15,108 bases of DNA from Candidatus Moranbacteria bacterium RIFCSPLOWO2_12_FULL_48_12 (GTDB taxonomy: Bacteria; Patescibacteriota; Minisyncoccia; Moranbacterales; UBA1568), in NCBI GenBank assembly GCA_001784735.1, contig MFSB01000040.1:1-15108 (forward strand). Direction: 5' to 3'. Numbering within the stretch: the first letter of the stretch is position 1; each line of letters starts with the position of its first letter. A program made the position numbers and the translations under genes. The notes under the pieces were generated by a model. That model saw only the letters and a program-made list of their open reading frames with translations, ran no database searches and was not told the DNA's origin. Of this stretch, positions 7,894-14,735 are shown piece by piece.

Positions 7894-8903
7894 CCGAATA
7901 TACAAAAGTTTACACGCGGGAGAATTCTTTGATAGCTTTTCAGATATGGGAAGAGCACCAATGTCATCTGCTCAAAGAAAAATACGGCGTGGCGCTTCCG
8001 TCCAGTGTTTTTGACGTGTATACAGGCGTAGCTTCGGTATGGTATCCAGAAGATGCTGTTGCAACCTGGGAAAATTTTATTGTAAAAAAACTAAAGGAAA
8101 ATCCGGAATTTGTCGCGGAAACGATGCAGTGGTACGGATCCAACCTGGACAAGTTGGAAGAAATTTGGAAAAAAGAAAAAGTAGAAAACCTGTCTGCACT
8201 AGAAGAATTTTTTAAACTAGCGGCTGAATCTTGGCTCGGTCTTTCCATTTCTTACTTTCTGCCAGCGATGAAGAGAGTCTCAAAAGTTGAACAAGACTTA
8301 GGGATGAAGTTGCGTGAACGTGCGGTAGATTTTCTCGAACTGACTAATCATGTGATTCAAAATACCCTCAGGGACTTCTATCCTGATTTAGGAAGGCTGA
8401 TAAAATATCTGACTATCGAGGAAGCGAGAAGTGGCGCCTTACCTCTGGTTTCGGTTCTCGAGGTGCGTGAGAAACATTACATTTATTATGACTTCAATGT
8501 TTTTACAGATGTAGACACAGATTTTTTTGTGCGTTTGCATGATATTGACCTTCGACAGGAAGTGACGCCACAAGATGTGAAGGAATTACAGGGACAAATC
8601 GCTATGAAGGGTCTAGCACGAGGAAAAGTCAGGGTTTTAAAAAACAAATCTCAAATCCCGGAATTACAAGCAGGAGAAATTCTTGTTACGGCCATGACGA
8701 CACCTGATTATCTGCCAGCTATGAAGAAGGCCACAGCTTTTATTACTGATGAGGGTGGCATCACCTGCCACGCTGCCATCGTGGCTCGCGAGCTCGGCAA
8801 ACCTTGTATCATCGGCACCAAGGTCGCGACACAGGTTTTGAAAGACGGGGATATGGTAGAGGTGGATGCGGAGAGAGGTATTATAAGAATTTTAAAACAA
8901 TGA
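7890..8903 (+). CDS. Body + phosphohistidine-domain protein 4, short form
   Basis: 337 residues, much shorter than its sisters, starting in an ATGA overlap (7890-7893). The body (1-230) lacks the Y-x-GP segment but opens with TRENSLIAFQIW, resembling RDQTLFVQGLW at the start of the middle domain of the 146-2239 product, and ends with LTIEEARSGALP...LEVREKHYIYY. It therefore looks closest in form to the compact middle domain of the ATP-grasp protein, as if that gene's last two domains stood alone. The swivelling domain (about 231-337) has GGITCHAAI and carrier His294. The reading frame is intact, so this is a short variant rather than a broken gene. Confidence 0.83.
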   Translation: MTEYTKVYTRENSLIAFQIWEEHQCHLLKEKYGVALPSSVFDVYTGVASVWYPEDAVATWENFIVKKLKENPEFVAETMQWYGSNLDKLEEIWKKEKVENLSALEEFFKLAAESWLGLSISYFLPAMKRVSKVEQDLGMKLRERAVDFLELTNHVIQNTLRDFYPDLGRLIKYLTIEEARSGALPLVSVLEVREKHYIYYDFNVFTDVDTDFFVRLHDIDLRQEVTPQDVKELQGQIAMKGLARGKVRVLKNKSQIPELQAGEILVTAMTTPDYLPAMKKATAFITDEGGITCHAAIVARELGKPCIIGTKVATQVLKDGDMVEVDAERGIIRILKQ

Positions 8904-10318
8904 AACATTTTGATAAAAAAGACTATGAGTTTCTTGGAAGGTGGGTTGCTCCTACACTCGCTTGGTCTATGGGGTACCGCTGGACAGAAGGTGCTCTGCT
9001 CAAAGAGTTGGGTATAGAGATGCAAGGCGATATTTTAGTGCTGGATGGAAACGCTTTCTTCATAAAAGAAGCAAGACAGGGAATTGAAAGAGTTCTTACA
9101 GAACATGTCAGTCCTCTTGATTACGCATACTTCAATAAATATACGCTAATGTCCGATGTTGTGATTACTGATTTTTTGAAATTGTCTGAATCTCTCAATG
9201 ATCAGCATTCTACGGCTAAAGATAAACTGAGCTTATTTTTTATAAAGTATGAAGGATTATGGCCACAATGGCTCTCGGTGTTTTTTGTGAGTGACTTCTT
9301 CGAAAAAGAAATAAGGAAATTGGCGCACCAGTACTCGCTTGAAGAAGAAAAAGTACTTGCATCAATTGTGACCTCAAGAAAGAATTTTTCCACAGAATCA
9401 AAAGAAGAAATGTTGGAAATTCAGTCGTACGTTCAAGAACACAACAGTGTTTCATTGTTAGAATTAAAAAACATCGAGATAATACGAGGGTCAGATAAGG
9501 TGCTTGCTAAAAGCATTGATGATTTCATCAAGAAATACGAATGGATTGGAACACACCATTTTTGGGGAGCGCCTCTCACTTATGATCGCTTTTTTGAAGA
9601 GATTAGTAATTTAAAAACTGAAGGTGTTATAAAACAAAAACAGAAGTATGCGGATTGTCCAGCTGATCTGGCATTCTTACTGAAGATCGCAGGAGATTTA
9701 TCATGGATGAGAACGCAAACAGCTGAAGCATCTGCCAAGGTTGCATTTGCGTTTCGGCCGATTTTGAGTCAAGCTGGCAGTGCTTTAAAAATAACCTATG
9801 ATGATCTGATTTGGTTAAGCCATCGTGAAATCTTGGATGGTTTGAATGGGAGTCGGATTATTTCCCAAGACGTGACAGATGCACGACAAAAAGCTTATGG
9901 AGCACATCTCACCCCCGAAAAAATAGAAATATTTGAGGGTGACCGGCTCAAGCAGTTGTCAGATATATTTATTCCGAAATCGTTACGTGCAAAAGTAGTA
10001 GAAATCAGTGGAACAGTAGCGTCACGCGGATATGCCAAAGGCGGGGCGCACATTGTTATTGTTCCCCATAAAGTTGCTGATTTTGAAAGAGGGGAAATCC
10101 TTATTGCGCCAGAAACCACACCGGATTATGTGCCGCTTATGAAAAAGGCTGGGGCGGTTGTTACCGATATAGGGGGAATCACTTCTCACGCGGCAATAGT
10201 ATCTCGCGAACTTGGTATCCCGTGCGTGGTTGGCACCAAAATCGCTACGCAGGTATTGAAAGACGGCGATGTGGTGGAGGTGGACGCAGAGAAGGGGATA
10301 GTCACTATTATCAAATAA
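8900..10318 (+). CDS. Body + phosphohistidine-domain protein 5 (no ATP-grasp)
   Basis: 472 residues. The open frame extends 32 codons further upstream inside the preceding gene, but the ATGA overlap at 8900-8903 and the array's pattern make ATG 8900 the start. Body residues 1-365 include KKYEWIGTHHFWGAPLT (211-227), the clearest copy of the aromatic Y-x-W-...-G-x-P motif that I associate with the middle region of PEP-synthase-like proteins, and LSHREILDGL (306-315). The His domain (about 366-472) has GGITSHAAI with carrier His430. The stop codon's last base is also the first base of a perfect palindrome (10318-10351), and the next intact gene is about 107 bases away, unlike the tight joints before it. 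Confidence 0.85.
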   Translation: MKHFDKKDYEFLGRWVAPTLAWSMGYRWTEGALLKELGIEMQGDILVLDGNAFFIKEARQGIERVLTEHVSPLDYAYFNKYTLMSDVVITDFLKLSESLNDQHSTAKDKLSLFFIKYEGLWPQWLSVFFVSDFFEKEIRKLAHQYSLEEEKVLASIVTSRKNFSTESKEEMLEIQSYVQEHNSVSLLELKNIEIIRGSDKVLAKSIDDFIKKYEWIGTHHFWGAPLTYDRFFEEISNLKTEGVIKQKQKYADCPADLAFLLKIAGDLSWMRTQTAEASAKVAFAFRPILSQAGSALKITYDDLIWLSHREILDGLNGSRIISQDVTDARQKAYGAHLTPEKIEIFEGDRLKQLSDIFIPKSLRAKVVEISGTVASRGYAKGGAHIVIVPHKVADFERGEILIAPETTPDYVPLMKKAGAVVTDIGGITSHAAIVSRELGIPCVVGTKIATQVLKDGDVVEVDAEKGIVTIIK

Positions 10319-10351
10319 ACATTCTCATATTCTGCAGAATATGAGAATGTT
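10318..10351. repeat. Perfect 34-bp palindrome at an array joint
   Basis: The left half AACATTCTCATATTCTG is followed directly by its exact reverse complement, with TGCA at the centre and no loop. It begins on the last base of the preceding stop codon. No T-run follows, so it is not a standard terminator, although the transcript would fold strongly. It lies where a family member appears to have been lost. Confidence 0.85.
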
Positions 10352-10390
10352 CTGTAAAGTGTAGAGCGGAGTCCAGCTCTCATATCTTTG

Positions 10391-10429
10391 ATGGCTGTGG
10401 CAGATAAAGGGATAGTACGAAAAATATGA
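10391..10429 (+). pseudogene. 3' remnant of a deleted phosphohistidine-domain gene
   Basis: Read in frame these bases give MAVADKGIVRKI and stop. The sister genes end in VEVDA(D/E/N)KG(I/V)V(R/K)I(L/I), so ADKGIVRKI is the last turn of a swivelling domain. Its TGA (10427-10429) overlaps the ATG of the next gene (10426), exactly the ATGA joint used elsewhere in the array. No body or catalytic His remains; the 34-bp palindrome and about 40 bases without recognisable coding precede it. The apparent ATG at 10391 is probably just an internal Met codon. I infer deletion of all but the end of a seventh ATP-grasp-lacking member. Confidence 0.75.
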
Positions 10430-11877
10430 AGAAGAAATTTCTCAAAATACATGAAGAGTATAGTGTAGCCCCGCTCACTCAGCTGATGAATTTTGGTTAC
10501 CCATCCGAGGAAATGAAGAAGATATTGAAGCGTCCAAAAGCTACTATGATTTGTCATTATCAGGGCTCTCATGTTTCTATTTATTTTATTGAAGAAGAAT
10601 GGGTGCAAAGTGGTAAGCACATCATTGATATGATGTCTCATGATCGAAAAACGGTGGATTATCTTCTCAAAAGATCTGATGTTCTGACCCGTAAAGCATT
10701 GGATGCTCTTCAATCAATCTCTTGGGAGAAAATAAACGAATTATCCGATAAGAAACTTTACCAAATGCTGAAAACATTTGTCGAACAGGCCTTTCTCCTG
10801 AGTGTCTATTCACAGCTTGGCGCTATGGCTGATCACTGGCACGGCTTATTTTCTGAGAGGATGGAAAATGAAGTACTCAATCATACCCGATTTAATCCGG
10901 AAAAACAATTCTTGCAAAAAGTCATCAGCGAATTAAATTTACCGGATAAGCCCTATCCGTCTGATTTTGCCAAGGAGGAAATGATCAAACTGAAAAAACA
11001 GATACAGAAAACTCCTCAAAAGACAAAAAGATTATTGGAAAGTTTTCTAGAGAGGTGGTTTTGGGTCAGTTATGGCCAGATGGGACCCGGACAGACGTAT
11101 ACTTCGCTTGAAAAAGATGTACGGAAAATAATCAGTCTTACTGACTTCGTCGATATCAAAAAAAGACAAGCCAGACTTGAGAAAACATTGGAGTTGAACA
11201 CTGTCCAAAGAAATCTTTTTTATGCCAGCCGGAGTTTTGCTTTCCTCAAAGGAGCCAGAGCTGAAATCTGCGGCGGCGTATGCGCCTTTATTCATAAGGT
11301 GATAGAGAAGGCTTCGCTCGAGACCGGCATAAAAAAAGAACATCTTCTTTATGTTTCCTTGAGCGAGCTTCTACAATATTTGAGAGCGGGCGCTATTCCG
11401 AGTGAGACAGTCCTGATAGAGCGTTTCCTTTCGTCGGTTTGGATACCCGAGAATGCTCTTCAGGTAAAAATTCTTTCTGGCAGCGCTGCGAAAGGATTTT
11501 TGGAAACTTCAACGAGTATCTCCGATGAAACTCGGGGAAAAGAACTGGCAGAAGTAAAAGGCAATGTTGCTTATGCCGGTAAGGTGAAAGGACAGGTGCG
11601 GATTATCAATGAGCCTGGTCAGATAGGAAAGATGCGAAAGGGGGATATTTTGGTCGCTATTCAGACGACACCGGAATTGTTGCCTGCTATGAAGAAAGCC
11701 AGTGCTTTCGTGACGGATATCGGAGGAATCATTTCGCATGCCGCAGTGGTAGCTCGCGAGTTTAAAATCCCTTGCATCGTGGGAACCAGAATGGCCACGA
11801 AAGTATTTCATGATGGCGATCTGGTGGAAGTCGATGCTCAAGCGGGGATAGTGAGGATCGTTGAGCGTAAGAAATAA
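10426..11877 (+). CDS. Body + phosphohistidine-domain protein 6 (no ATP-grasp)
   Basis: 483 residues; the ATG overlaps the stop of the remnant before it. Body residues 1-374 include RWFWVSYGQMGPGQ (210-223), the aromatic G-x-G/P motif; QRNLFYASRSFAFLKGARAE (261-280), where sisters have a basic RxxR/K helix; and LSELLQYLRAGAIPSETVLIERF (312-334). The swivelling domain (about 375-483) has GGIISHAAVVARE with carrier His438. Its last strand differs from the sisters (KVFHDGDLVEVDAQAG), making this the most divergent His domain here. Seven bases separate it from the HAD gene downstream, so the two are likely translated from one message. Confidence 0.85.
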   Translation: MKKKFLKIHEEYSVAPLTQLMNFGYPSEEMKKILKRPKATMICHYQGSHVSIYFIEEEWVQSGKHIIDMMSHDRKTVDYLLKRSDVLTRKALDALQSISWEKINELSDKKLYQMLKTFVEQAFLLSVYSQLGAMADHWHGLFSERMENEVLNHTRFNPEKQFLQKVISELNLPDKPYPSDFAKEEMIKLKKQIQKTPQKTKRLLESFLERWFWVSYGQMGPGQTYTSLEKDVRKIISLTDFVDIKKRQARLEKTLELNTVQRNLFYASRSFAFLKGARAEICGGVCAFIHKVIEKASLETGIKKEHLLYVSLSELLQYLRAGAIPSETVLIERFLSSVWIPENALQVKILSGSAAKGFLETSTSISDETRGKELAEVKGNVAYAGKVKGQVRIINEPGQIGKMRKGDILVAIQTTPELLPAMKKASAFVTDIGGIISHAAVVAREFKIPCIVGTRMATKVFHDGDLVEVDAQAGIVRIVERKK

Positions 11878-11884
11878 TTATTTT

Positions 11885-12496
11885 ATGAAGAAAAATACGA
11901 AGCTTATCATCATGGATCTTTATGGTATCATCAGCCTAGGGAGTTACTGGGATGTGACGAATTGGCTGGCGAAAAAATTCCGTATCGATCCGGAAAAAAT
12001 ATATGCGGTTCTGTATCACAAATACTTCAGCCGTGCGGCTATGGGTGAAATCACAGAACGGGAACTTTTCAAGGGAGCATTGAGTGAGCTGCATATCGAT
12101 ATGGATTGGCGGGAAGCCAGGGACAAACATCTGGCCTTCCAAATTCCCAATAAGCTTGCTATCAAATTGTGCCAAGATCTGCAAAAAGAGGGATATACGA
12201 TGCTGTTGCTTTCCAAGAATATCCCAGCACACTTTACCCATACGAAGAAACAATTCGAGCTGAGGAAGTTTTTCAAATATATCACCAATACCTTCGATCT
12301 CGGGCTTTCCAAAGCCTCGAATGAAACCATGCTGTGGGTTTTGAAAAAATTCAAGGTGAAACCTCAAGAAGTTATTTTCTGCGACGACCAGGCTTTCAAC
12401 CTCGTTGAGGCGAAGAAAATAGGAATAAAAACTATTCTTTACCAAGACTTTCAGTCATTCAAGAGAAAGCTGTTGAAGATGCTAAGTAGTGTTTAG
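11885..12496 (+). CDS. HAD-superfamily hydrolase, YihX-like
   Basis: 203 residues from ATG 11885; an upstream in-frame start would overlap the previous gene and lacks support. HAD motifs are complete except one position: motif I IMDLYGII (nucleophile Asp11), motif II LLLSKN (Ser110), motif III Lys143 in LGLSKAS, motif IV IFCDDQAFN (Asp167/168). The residue two after the nucleophile, normally the acid/base Asp of phosphatases, is Tyr13, as in haloacid dehalogenases. The cap (GEITERELFKGAL), LSKN and the C-terminal CDDQAFNLVEAKKIGIKTIL resemble E. coli YihX, a glucose-1-phosphate phosphatase, which also lacks that Asp. Its likely substrate is a small phosphorylated molecule, possibly a sugar phosphate. 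As last gene of the array operon it may process the array's products. Confidence 0.82.
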   Translation: MKKNTKLIIMDLYGIISLGSYWDVTNWLAKKFRIDPEKIYAVLYHKYFSRAAMGEITERELFKGALSELHIDMDWREARDKHLAFQIPNKLAIKLCQDLQKEGYTMLLLSKNIPAHFTHTKKQFELRKFFKYITNTFDLGLSKASNETMLWVLKKFKVKPQEVIFCDDQAFNLVEAKKIGIKTILYQDFQSFKRKLLKMLSSV

Positions 12497-12520
12497 TGCC
12501 AACTTAGTGTATATTTAGTA
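12493..12520 (+). promoter_or_regulatory. Three TTAGTR repeats at 11-bp spacing
   Basis: TTAGTG (12493-12498), TTAGTG (12504-12509) and TTAGTA (12515-12520) recur exactly one helical turn apart, the first overlapping the HAD stop codon. A TATATT (12510-12515) could be a -10 box for the next gene. Six-base direct repeats at 11-bp steps are typical of OmpR/PhoB-type response-regulator sites; that reading is inference. Confidence 0.4.
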
Positions 12521-12557
12521 TTAAAGAACTTTGGATAAATTTTTTTACTACAATTTT

Positions 12558-13868
12558 ATGGGAGAAAGAATCTCAGAAGTAGCCAGAAGGATTGAGGCGG
12601 GAGACTTTGAAACTGGTTCGGAAAAAGATCCGAGTAGAAAGGTGGAACAACAGCCAAAACCAAAATTTGGTCAGGATGTCCAGGTGGAAGTTGAGTTCAT
12701 GCGGCACGAAGAGCCGGGGAAAACCAAGGAAGGCATGAGCGCGGATTATCTGACCGAGACCGGGAAGGCGCGTGCGGCGGCCAAGGGCAAAGATATTGAT
12801 AGACTGACAAAGGGCTACTCGTCACCGAAACTGAGAGCGCAAGAAACCATCGATCTGCAGTTGCAGAATGACGATACGGGAATACTGGTCATCAATAAGA
12901 AATTAAGTGACCCGGCTTCGAAAGGAGAAAAAACCGTCAAAGACATCGCCGTCGGACAGAAACCGGAAAACGTATTCAATATGCGCCTGCGTCCGGAATT
13001 AGATACCGTGGTAAATTTTGCCGCTATCAATGAAGAAACCAAGCAATGGGCGAAGGCGCAGATCGCGAATGGATCAAAGCGGTCAGAATATGATCTGGTT
13101 GTCCAATATTATCTGGACCATCCGGAAAGATCCTATGAAATGGAGGTAACAACGCCATTGGATGCTGCGGAAGAAATCGCTTTTGCGGCGAGCCGTGAAA
13201 TCGGGATGAGCAAGCACCTCTATAGCGATTCCAATGTCAAACTGCTGAACGGTACCCATGGACCGAAGCTGGAACCATTCCTTCAGCAGATTCTTATAAA
13301 CAAAGATGGGAAGCGAGGCTTCGTCTCTTTGGAAGAAATTGGTGGCGCCTTCAAGCCGGGCGAGAACTTCAAGTTCCTCGCCAAGACGAAGATGGACGAG
13401 AAAGGAAAGCTGGAAGTGGAAGTACGCCTGCTTCTGAGAGGACAGGAGTATGGTGTGGATATATCGCGGCTGGAGCAGTTGGCACGGAATTATAAGAATC
13501 GGTTAAAGTTTGAAAAGACAGCCAGCCAGCATCTTCGCGAGGATGCCAGAGAAGAAAAACGTAAAACGCCCCAGCTGATAAAAGCTTTGGATGCTCTACA
13601 GCCGACAGGAGACTTGCTCAAGGATTTGGATATTCTCTATAAATCAAGGTATGGGGAGTATTCGGGAATAGCGGATATTTTTACAGATGAAATAACAAGT
13701 GCAAGAAAGCTAAACTATAATGATGTTGATGTGGTTTATGCACACTTTATCACTCCGGAAAATATGAAACTGCGCCAGAAGGAACCGCATAATGATTTAG
13801 CGCGTGCCTTTAAGGATGCTTTAGAAAAAATACTTGCTGCTTACGAAGCGAAAATCGGTCATAAATAA
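12558..13868 (+). CDS. Histidine-phosphatase-superfamily protein with long C-terminal region
   Basis: 436 residues from ATG 12558 (a TTG nine codons upstream is possible); no ribosome site. After a charged 40-residue lead, residues 41-110 show the start of a histidine phosphatase (phosphoglycerate mutase) fold: VEFMRHEEP with nucleophile His50, LTETGKARAAAKG, and YSSPKLRAQET, which supplies phosphate-pocket residues. The usual RHG is RHE. A second catalytic His is probably His234 in LLNGTHGPKLEP. Family members of this fold are often about 200 residues; here roughly 200 charged, helix-rich residues follow (about 240-436), including HLREDAREEKRKTPQLIK. It probably dephosphorylates a phosphoester, but the long C-terminal part is not recognised. 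No hydrophobic segment or signal peptide is seen. Confidence 0.7.
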   Translation: MGERISEVARRIEAGDFETGSEKDPSRKVEQQPKPKFGQDVQVEVEFMRHEEPGKTKEGMSADYLTETGKARAAAKGKDIDRLTKGYSSPKLRAQETIDLQLQNDDTGILVINKKLSDPASKGEKTVKDIAVGQKPENVFNMRLRPELDTVVNFAAINEETKQWAKAQIANGSKRSEYDLVVQYYLDHPERSYEMEVTTPLDAAEEIAFAASREIGMSKHLYSDSNVKLLNGTHGPKLEPFLQQILINKDGKRGFVSLEEIGGAFKPGENFKFLAKTKMDEKGKLEVEVRLLLRGQEYGVDISRLEQLARNYKNRLKFEKTASQHLREDAREEKRKTPQLIKALDALQPTGDLLKDLDILYKSRYGEYSGIADIFTDEITSARKLNYNDVDVVYAHFITPENMKLRQKEPHNDLARAFKDALEKILAAYEAKIGHK

Positions 13869-13873
13869 AAAAA

Positions 13874-13916
13874 CCGCCGGGAGAAACTTTGCGGTCGCAT
13901 TGTTTCTGCCCGGTGG
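13874..13916. terminator. Shared terminator hairpin between convergent genes
   Basis: CCGCCGGGAGAAAC (13874-13887) pairs with GTTTCTGCCCGGTGG (13902-13916), with one bulged C and one G-T wobble, around a 14-base loop. On the minus strand it is followed by TTTTTTTATTTAT, an excellent rho-independent terminator for the gene at 13956-14645. On the plus strand only AGTTTTG follows, so it works less well there. Confidence 0.85.
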
Positions 13917-13955
13917 AGTTTTGCGCGTAATTGCGCGCGGCTGGCCGAGAATCGG

Positions 13956-14645
13956 TCAGATGTAGGTCTTCACCTTGACGCCGGCCTTCGAAATCTCGAA
14001 GACGCCGCACAACGGGACTTCGGTGTCGTAGATAATCCGGCGGTCTTCATTGGAAATACTGCCGCCGGTGTATACTGCGAGAATCGCTTCGGCAACGCAC
14101 GAGCCGAGGAGGCCGTGACCGGAGAGGAATATGCGTTTGGCGGTACCCAGTTTGGGGATATCCTGCAATGCCTCGAGCGTTTGCATGGCGAAGTGATCCC
14201 ATACGCGAAGCCTGTGGAGATTTTCGTTCGTCGTGTACTCGCCGTATCGGGAGTGACCGAGTTTGTCAGCGACGCGGAAAAATTCAGCCAGCTCTTCCGG
14301 GTTTGAGGGCCCGTAGAGCTGAGAGCCCGACGCGATATGGATCGGCGGGATTTTTTCCGGTGGGTGGTCTTCCACCAAGGCACCGAACAGCGTTTGGATC
14401 GCGCGAGGTGCTGCCGTCGTGACTGCGAGGTCATAGTTGTTTTTTGCGATCTTTGTGCCGAGGTAGCGGACTTGCTTCAAGCCGGTTGGCGTTAGGTGGC
14501 GGTTGAAATCGATGCCTCCAAACGAAACCTTCTTGTTATGCGCTTCGCCGTGACGAACGAGATCGGTTTGCCCGTCAGGATCAAGTAAACCAACGAGGCC
14601 ACGCGCCATAACGGCAAGGTGTGTACATCCAGTGAAGTCAGGCAT
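13956..14645 (-). CDS. Histidine phosphatase family protein
   Basis: 229 residues. The start at 14645 is set by AGAAGGAG eight bases upstream; a longer frame of 14 more codons lacks a site. TDLVRHGEAHNK (27-38) holds the classic RHG motif with nucleophile His32; HLTPTGLKQVRYLG and the AVTTAAPRAIQT segment follow the usual order; the second catalytic His177 is in FLSGHGLLGS. Enzymes of this fold transfer phosphate from small molecules or proteins through a phosphohistidine, as phosphatases or mutases. Length and motifs fit a small-molecule phosphatase rather than cofactor-dependent GpmA, without proof. Its base composition looks more GC-rich than the array genes, and it has both a consensus promoter and a strong ribosome site, so its history or expression level may differ from its neighbours. 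Confidence 0.87.
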   Translation of the reverse strand: MPDFTGCTHLAVMARGLVGLLDPDGQTDLVRHGEAHNKKVSFGGIDFNRHLTPTGLKQVRYLGTKIAKNNYDLAVTTAAPRAIQTLFGALVEDHPPEKIPPIHIASGSQLYGPSNPEELAEFFRVADKLGHSRYGEYTTNENLHRLRVWDHFAMQTLEALQDIPKLGTAKRIFLSGHGLLGSCVAEAILAVYTGGSISNEDRRIIYDTEVPLCGVFEISKAGVKVKTYI

Positions 14646-14653
14646 TGCGGGTG

Positions 14654-14661
14654 CTCCTTCT
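14654..14661 (-). promoter_or_regulatory. Ribosome binding site fixing the histidine phosphatase start
   Basis: On the minus strand AGAAGGAG lies eight bases before the ATG at 14645, favouring this start over upstream alternatives. Confidence 0.8.
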
Positions 14662-14735
14662 GTGAGTGGACCTACGGAAAACTGCAATTGTTAATTGTCT
14701 GGCTTGAGGCGGATGCCTTTTCACCATGACCATCC

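Noticed and set aside
7258..7905. 215-codon minus-strand open frame
   Set aside because: It is antisense to a conserved body+His gene, has no family motif or ribosome site, and reads as a shadow of the conserved His domain.
8804..8899. 32-codon upstream extension of the 8900-10318 gene
   Set aside because: It lies wholly within the conserved His domain of the previous gene in another frame, its residues match no sister, and the ATGA overlap at 8900 fits the array pattern.
10318..10351. Rho-independent terminator splitting the array operon
   Set aside because: No T-run follows on either side, and the downstream gene has no convincing promoter of its own.
11936..12445. 169-codon minus-strand open frame
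   Set aside because: It is antisense to the HAD gene, whose motifs are all present in the plus-strand frame.
13970..14434. 154-codon minus-strand open frame inside the histidine phosphatase
   Set aside because: Ser/Arg-rich shadow in another frame of a GC-rich gene whose RHG and GHG motifs are in the chosen frame.
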